Below, piece by piece: positions 5,917-8,991 of a DNA stretch of 8,991 bases (the stretch's first letter is position 1; the number at the start of each line of letters is the position of its first letter). The position numbers and the translations under genes are program-made. The DNA comes from an uncultured bacterium (GTDB lineage: Bacteria; Actinomycetota; Coriobacteriia; Coriobacteriales; Coriobacteriaceae), in assembly GCA_905214435.1 (NCBI GenBank), contig CAJMMA010000064.1, forward strand, positions 1 through 8,991, in the 5' to 3' direction. Below the pieces are notes generated by a model. That model was not told where the DNA came from and ran no database searches. It was given only the letters and a program-made list of their open reading frames with translations.

Positions 5917-6681
5917 GTGTCCGGAACGGTAATGAATATAGCGAACGCTCGTAAGGCGTTTGGCGGCAATGAGGTGCTCAAGGATATCTCGCTCGAGGTC
6001 AAGCGTGGCGAGGTCGTGGCGATTATCGGGCCTTCGGGTGGCGGCAAGTCCACGCTGCTGCGGTGTGCCACGCTGCTCGAGACACTCGACGGAGGCTCGC
6101 TTTCGTTTGGTGACCTTGCCGTTGCGACGGATGCGGGTTCGGGCGCGGTCTATGCGAAGGGCGATGTGCCCAAGCGGGCACGCTCGCGATTCGGCCTGGT
6201 GTTCCAAAATTACAATCTGTTTCCGCACTATACGGTGATGAAAAACATCACCGACGCTCCGGTTCGCGTACTCAAGCGTCCGCGCGAGCAGGCCGAAGCG
6301 CGTGCGCGTGAGTTGATCGCGCAGATGGGGCTTACGGGCAACGAGAACAAGGTGCCATGTGAGCTTTCGGGCGGTCAGCAACAGCGTGTGAGTATCGCCC
6401 GCGCCTTGGCGCTCGACCCGGAGATCTTGTTCTTTGACGAGCCGACCTCGGCGCTCGACCCCGAGCTGACGGCCGAGGTGCTGCGTGTCATTAAGGACCT
6501 CGCTGCGCAGAACATGACGATGGTGATCGTGACCCACGCAATGCAGTTTGCGCGCGATGTTGCCGACCGCGTGGTCTTTATGGATGGCGGCCGCATTGTC
6601 GAGGAGGGGCCTGCCGATCAGGTTATCGGCCATCCGCGCGAGCAGCGCACGCGTGAGTTCTTGAGCCGTATCGAGGGGTAG
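5917..6681 (+). CDS. amino-acid ABC transporter ATP-binding protein (GlnQ/HisP type)
   Basis: This 254-residue peripheral membrane ATPase powers import by the adjacent permease. All catalytic motifs are intact: Walker A GPSGGGKST at 38-46 (K44), Q-loop Q97 in FQNYNLFPH, signature LSGGQQQR from 150, Walker B ILFFDEP with D174 and catalytic E175, the D-loop SALD, and the switch histidine H207 in VTHAMQFA. NYNLFPHYTVMKNI is typical of the polar-amino-acid (PAAT) ATPases. The start is the GTG at 5917, chosen on its Shine-Dalgarno site; the ATG at 5932 is a weaker alternative. It is the last gene of the operon, with a strong terminator 33 bases after the stop. A short insert around 55-80 (DAGSGAVYAKGDVPKRA) sits between Walker A and the Q-loop, where many relatives also have a variable loop. 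Confidence 0.94.
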   Translation: MSGTVMNIANARKAFGGNEVLKDISLEVKRGEVVAIIGPSGGGKSTLLRCATLLETLDGGSLSFGDLAVATDAGSGAVYAKGDVPKRARSRFGLVFQNYNLFPHYTVMKNITDAPVRVLKRPREQAEARARELIAQMGLTGNENKVPCELSGGQQQRVSIARALALDPEILFFDEPTSALDPELTAEVLRVIKDLAAQNMTMVIVTHAMQFARDVADRVVFMDGGRIVEEGPADQVIGHPREQRTREFLSRIEG

Positions 6682-6714
6682 ACTCAGGTATTTACTCAAC
6701 TATTAATTGAGGCG

Positions 6715-6751
6715 AAGCCGCCACAGGTCTTACGGTCTGTGGCGGCTTTTT
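6715..6751 (+). terminator. intrinsic terminator of the ABC importer operon
   Basis: AAGCCGCCACAG at 6715-6726 pairs perfectly with CTGTGGCGGCTT at 6737-6748 around a 10-base loop, and a T-tract runs from 6747 to 6751. A small AT-rich palindrome, CTCAA-CTATTAA-TTGAG, precedes it at about 6696-6712. Confidence 0.93.
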
Positions 6752-6991
6752 GTTTACATCGACGGGGTTCAATAATTGCCTCACAAGCTTGTCTCTTCCT
6801 CTCGCCGCCTGTATCCGTACGTGCGCCGAAAGGTGTGCATGGACAGTCACCCGTGAGGGTAGGGTGGTGGCATAGGACATTTGGAGGGTGAGTCGGCTCG
6901 GCTGCCGACCATGCTGCTCCCGGGATGGCACCGACCGCGAACTCTCCCCGTTGGCGTCGCGCAATGCGCGCGGCCCTGCAAGGAGGTCATC
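6752..6991 (+). other. leader/intergenic region of the EF-G-like gene, possibly structured
   Basis: This 240-nt region holds no convincing gene and no convincing promoter; TTTACA at 6753-6758 and AATAAT at 6771-6776 are only 12 bases apart. Several hairpins can be drawn: GTGCGCC-GAAA-GGTGTGC at 6821-6838 (GNRA tetraloop, three G-T pairs), GTCGG/CCGAC near 6892-6909, and CGCGC-AAT-GCGCG at 6958-6970, 10 bases before the Shine-Dalgarno site. The G-rich stretch at about 6855-6890 (GAGGGTAGGGTGGTGG and GGAGGG) is also notable. It matches no riboswitch family I know. Confidence 0.35.
6980..6987 (+). promoter_or_regulatory. near-perfect Shine-Dalgarno site of the EF-G-like gene
   Basis: AAGGAGGT, fully complementary to the 16S rRNA 3' end, lies 4 bases before the ATG at 6992. 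It fixes that start over the in-frame ATG at 6911. Confidence 0.85.
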
Positions 6992-8991
6992 ATGGGTGCT
7001 CCCAAGACCGGTAACGTAAGGAACGTGGTGCTCGTAGGCCAAGGCGGGGTGGGCAAGACTTCACTCGCCGAAGCCATGCTCCACCTTTCCGGCAAGACCG
7101 CCCGCCTGGGCGGCCACGACGGCACCAAGCCTACGCTCGACTATGACCCTGAAGAGGTCAAGCGCGCATTTTCCATCTCGACGACCATCGCGCCGATCGA
7201 CTGGAAGGGCGCGCGCATCAATGTGCTTGATGCCCCGTGCTACCCCGATTTTATCGGCGACGCCTTTGCCGCGATGAGCGTCTGCGAGACGGCTCTGTTT
7301 GTGGTCGACGCCGAGGCCGGCCCACAGCCTACGACGGTTAAGCTCTGGTATGCCGCCGAGGACCTGCGTCTGGCGCGTGCGGTGTTCGTAAACCGCCTGT
7401 CGCGCTCCGAGGCCAGCTTTGCGACCACGATGGACCTGCTGCAAGAGCGCTTTGGCACGCGCCTGGGCGCCGTGACCCTTCCCTGGGGCGAGGGCGAGGA
7501 CTTTGACGGCATTATCGACCTGGTGCGCATGAAGGCACGCCACTGCAACGGCACCGAAGCCGTTGAGTCGGAGATTCCCGAGGAGTATCGTGCCCAGGCC
7601 GAGGAAGCCCATGACCATCTGTGCGAGTTGGTGGCCGAGGCCGACGATGAGCTGATGATGAAGTACCTGGAAGGCGAGGAGACGCTGACGCAGGAGGAGC
7701 TTGAGGGCTTGCTGTCGAAGGCGATTGCCGAGCGCATCTTTGTGCCGGTCTTTGCGGGCGATTGCATTAAGGAGCAGGGCGTCAACTCGCTGATGGACGA
7801 CATCGCGACGTACTTCCCGGCGCCGACCGACTACGGCGAGATGCCGCTTATCGACGGCGATTCGCTTAAGATCTCGAGTGACGATGATCGTCCGGTGGCG
7901 TTTGTGTTTAAGACGCTGGCCGATCCGCAGCAGGGTCGCATCAGCTTTATCAAGGTGCTGACGGGCACGCTTGAGCCGGGCCTTGAGCTGATCAACGCGC
8001 GTACCCGCAAGAGCGATCGTCTGGCCCACCTGTATGTGATGTGCGGCCGCGATATGACCGAGGTTGGCCACGCTTATGCCGGTGACATCATCGTGGCACC
8101 CAAGCTGGCGGCCGAGACGGGCGATACGCTCTCGATTACCGGCAAGGTCGAGGCTGCGGCGTTTAAGTTCCCCAACTCGCAGTACCGCATTGCCATCGAG
8201 GCCGAGAATCGCGGGGACGAAGAGAAGCTCTACACGTTTATCGAGAAGGCCTGCAAGGCTGATCCGACCATGAGCATCGACCGCGACGAGGAGACCGGCC
8301 AGACCATTATCTCCGCCGTTGGTGAGGCGCAGGTTTCAGTGCTGCTCAACCGTCTGGAGGACCGCACCAAGGTCGTGGCCAAGAGCGTGCCGATCCGCAT
8401 TCCGTATCGCGAGACCATTCGCCGTACGGCAAGTGCCCAGGGCCGCCATAAGAAGCAGACCGGCGGCGCCGGTCAGTACGGCGACTGCTGGCTGCGCGTG
8501 GAGCCGCTCATTGGGCCCGACGGCACGAGCGATGGCTATGAGTTTGTGGACGAGGTCGTGGGCGGCCGCATTCCGCGCTCGCTGATCCCCGCCGTGGACA
8601 AGGGCGTCCAGGAGACCATGAAGGACGGTATTATTGCCGGCTACCCGCTTACGGGCATTCGCGTGGCTGTGTACGACGGCTCGTATCACAGCGTCGACTC
8701 CAACGAGATGGCGTTTCGCGCGGCGGCTCGCATCGGCCTGCGCAAGGCATGCGCCGATGCCGATCCGGTGGTGCTGGAGCCCATCGAGGAAATCACGGTG
8801 ACTATTCCCGAGAGCTACGCCGGCGCCGTGATGGGCGACATCTCGGCCTCGCGCGGTCGCGTGACGGGTATGGAGACCGATGAGCGCGGCGACACCGTGG
8901 TCATTGCCCAGGCGCCGCTGGCCGAGCTGACGGATTACTCGACGCGCCTGCGCTCTATCACGCGCGGCACGGGCGACTTTACCATGAAGCC
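6992..8991 (+). CDS. EF-G-like translational GTPase (FusA2-like), C-terminus beyond window
   Basis: The visible 666 residues cover nearly all of a protein related to elongation factor G; probably a few tens of residues are missing. In order: a G domain (VRNVVLVGQGGVGKTS, P-loop K22; the family G2 region FSISTTIAPIDW), a beta-barrel domain II from about 295, domain III from about 395, domain IV with HKKQTGGAGQYG at 486-497, and a C-terminal domain ending LRSITRGTGDFTMK. The P-loop start and G2 type place it with the EF-G-like paralogues of actinobacteria and clostridia, not with canonical FusA, which has GHIDAGKTT. Two motifs are altered. G3 reads DAPC (80-83) where DTPG is expected. G4 reads NRLS (134-137) where NKxD-type sequence is expected. 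Both changes affect residues important for gamma-phosphate sensing and guanine specificity, so it may be a poor or altered GTPase. The role of this paralogue family is unsettled; classic translocation is not its likely job. A tetracycline-protection protein is less likely given the G1 and G2 types. Confidence 0.85.
   Translation, partial: MGAPKTGNVRNVVLVGQGGVGKTSLAEAMLHLSGKTARLGGHDGTKPTLDYDPEEVKRAFSISTTIAPIDWKGARINVLDAPCYPDFIGDAFAAMSVCETALFVVDAEAGPQPTTVKLWYAAEDLRLARAVFVNRLSRSEASFATTMDLLQERFGTRLGAVTLPWGEGEDFDGIIDLVRMKARHCNGTEAVESEIPEEYRAQAEEAHDHLCELVAEADDELMMKYLEGEETLTQEELEGLLSKAIAERIFVPVFAGDCIKEQGVNSLMDDIATYFPAPTDYGEMPLIDGDSLKISSDDDRPVAFVFKTLADPQQGRISFIKVLTGTLEPGLELINARTRKSDRLAHLYVMCGRDMTEVGHAYAGDIIVAPKLAAETGDTLSITGKVEAAAFKFPNSQYRIAIEAENRGDEEKLYTFIEKACKADPTMSIDRDEETGQTIISAVGEAQVSVLLNRLEDRTKVVAKSVPIRIPYRETIRRTASAQGRHKKQTGGAGQYGDCWLRVEPLIGPDGTSDGYEFVDEVVGGRIPRSLIPAVDKGVQETMKDGIIAGYPLTGIRVAVYDGSYHSVDSNEMAFRAAARIGLRKACADADPVVLEPIEEITVTIPESYAGAVMGDISASRGRVTGMETDERGDTVVIAQAPLAELTDYSTRLRSITRGTGDFTMK

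Noticed and set aside
5758..6699. Minus-strand open frame of 313 codons across the ATPase gene
   Set aside because: Shadow of the ATPase reading frame; it also runs through the palindromic element and has no ribosome site or known motif.
6839..6856. Five-codon leader peptide (ATG GAC AGT CAC CCG TGA) after AAAGG
   Set aside because: Too short to judge, with no run of regulatory codons and no attenuator-like downstream structure.
6861..6867. AGGGTGG, resembling the start of a T-box antiterminator
   Set aside because: The expected NACCGCG does not follow, no stem I or specifier loop is visible, and the downstream gene is not a T-box-type target.
6911..6991. In-frame ATG 27 codons upstream of the EF-G-like start
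   Set aside because: No ribosome binding site, while the ATG at 6992 has a near-perfect one.
7061..8071. Open frame of 336 codons antisense to the EF-G-like gene
   Set aside because: It mirrors the codon bias of the sense gene, has a skewed Arg/His/Leu/Gln-rich composition and no domain signal.

Overview
The window is about 60% G+C, has strong Shine-Dalgarno sites and some GTG/TTG starts, and carries no ribosomal RNA, tRNA, insertion sequence or CRISPR array. Gene content and protein character (an AspB-type aminotransferase, a short YcdX-like PHP protein, an RlmD-type methyltransferase without a TRAM domain, a Tat-type lipoprotein binding protein, an actinobacterial/clostridial EF-G-like GTPase) suggest a gut actinobacterium of the class Coriobacteriia, with Collinsella the best guess. 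That assignment is an inference from protein character and composition, not a search result.

Layout. (1) 40-1224 (+): PLP-dependent aminotransferase. (2) 1390-2211 (+): PHP-domain metallohydrolase, closed by a strong intrinsic terminator at 2232-2268. (3) 2292-3740 (-): 23S rRNA m5U methyltransferase of the RlmD/RumA family, convergent with the PHP gene. (4) 3741-4078: a divergent intergenic region with the methyltransferase promoter, a nested palindrome with perfect 35-bp arms, and a good sigma-70 promoter with an operator-like palindrome facing right. (5) 4079-6681 (+): an amino-acid ABC importer operon (substrate-binding lipoprotein, permease, ATPase), ended by a strong terminator at 6715-6751. 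(6) 6992 to the right edge (+): an EF-G-like translational GTPase with altered G-motifs, its C-terminus cut off by the window, preceded by a 240-nt possibly structured leader.

How the genes work together: only the ABC operon is an obvious functional unit. The lipoprotein captures an amino acid outside the membrane, the permease (probably a homodimer) forms the channel, and the ATPase drives transport. The other genes look like independent transcription units.

The most unusual signal is inside the ABC operon. Each of its two intergenic gaps (150 and 173 bp) holds a long imperfect hairpin. Both share the same apical core: 22 + 20 identical bases around a small variable loop. The stems beneath have unrelated sequences, yet each is self-complementary. 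This looks like a conserved structural element (RNA processing or stability, or a palindromic mobile repeat) of a kind I do not recognise. A different 137-bp nested palindrome lies just upstream of the operon promoter.
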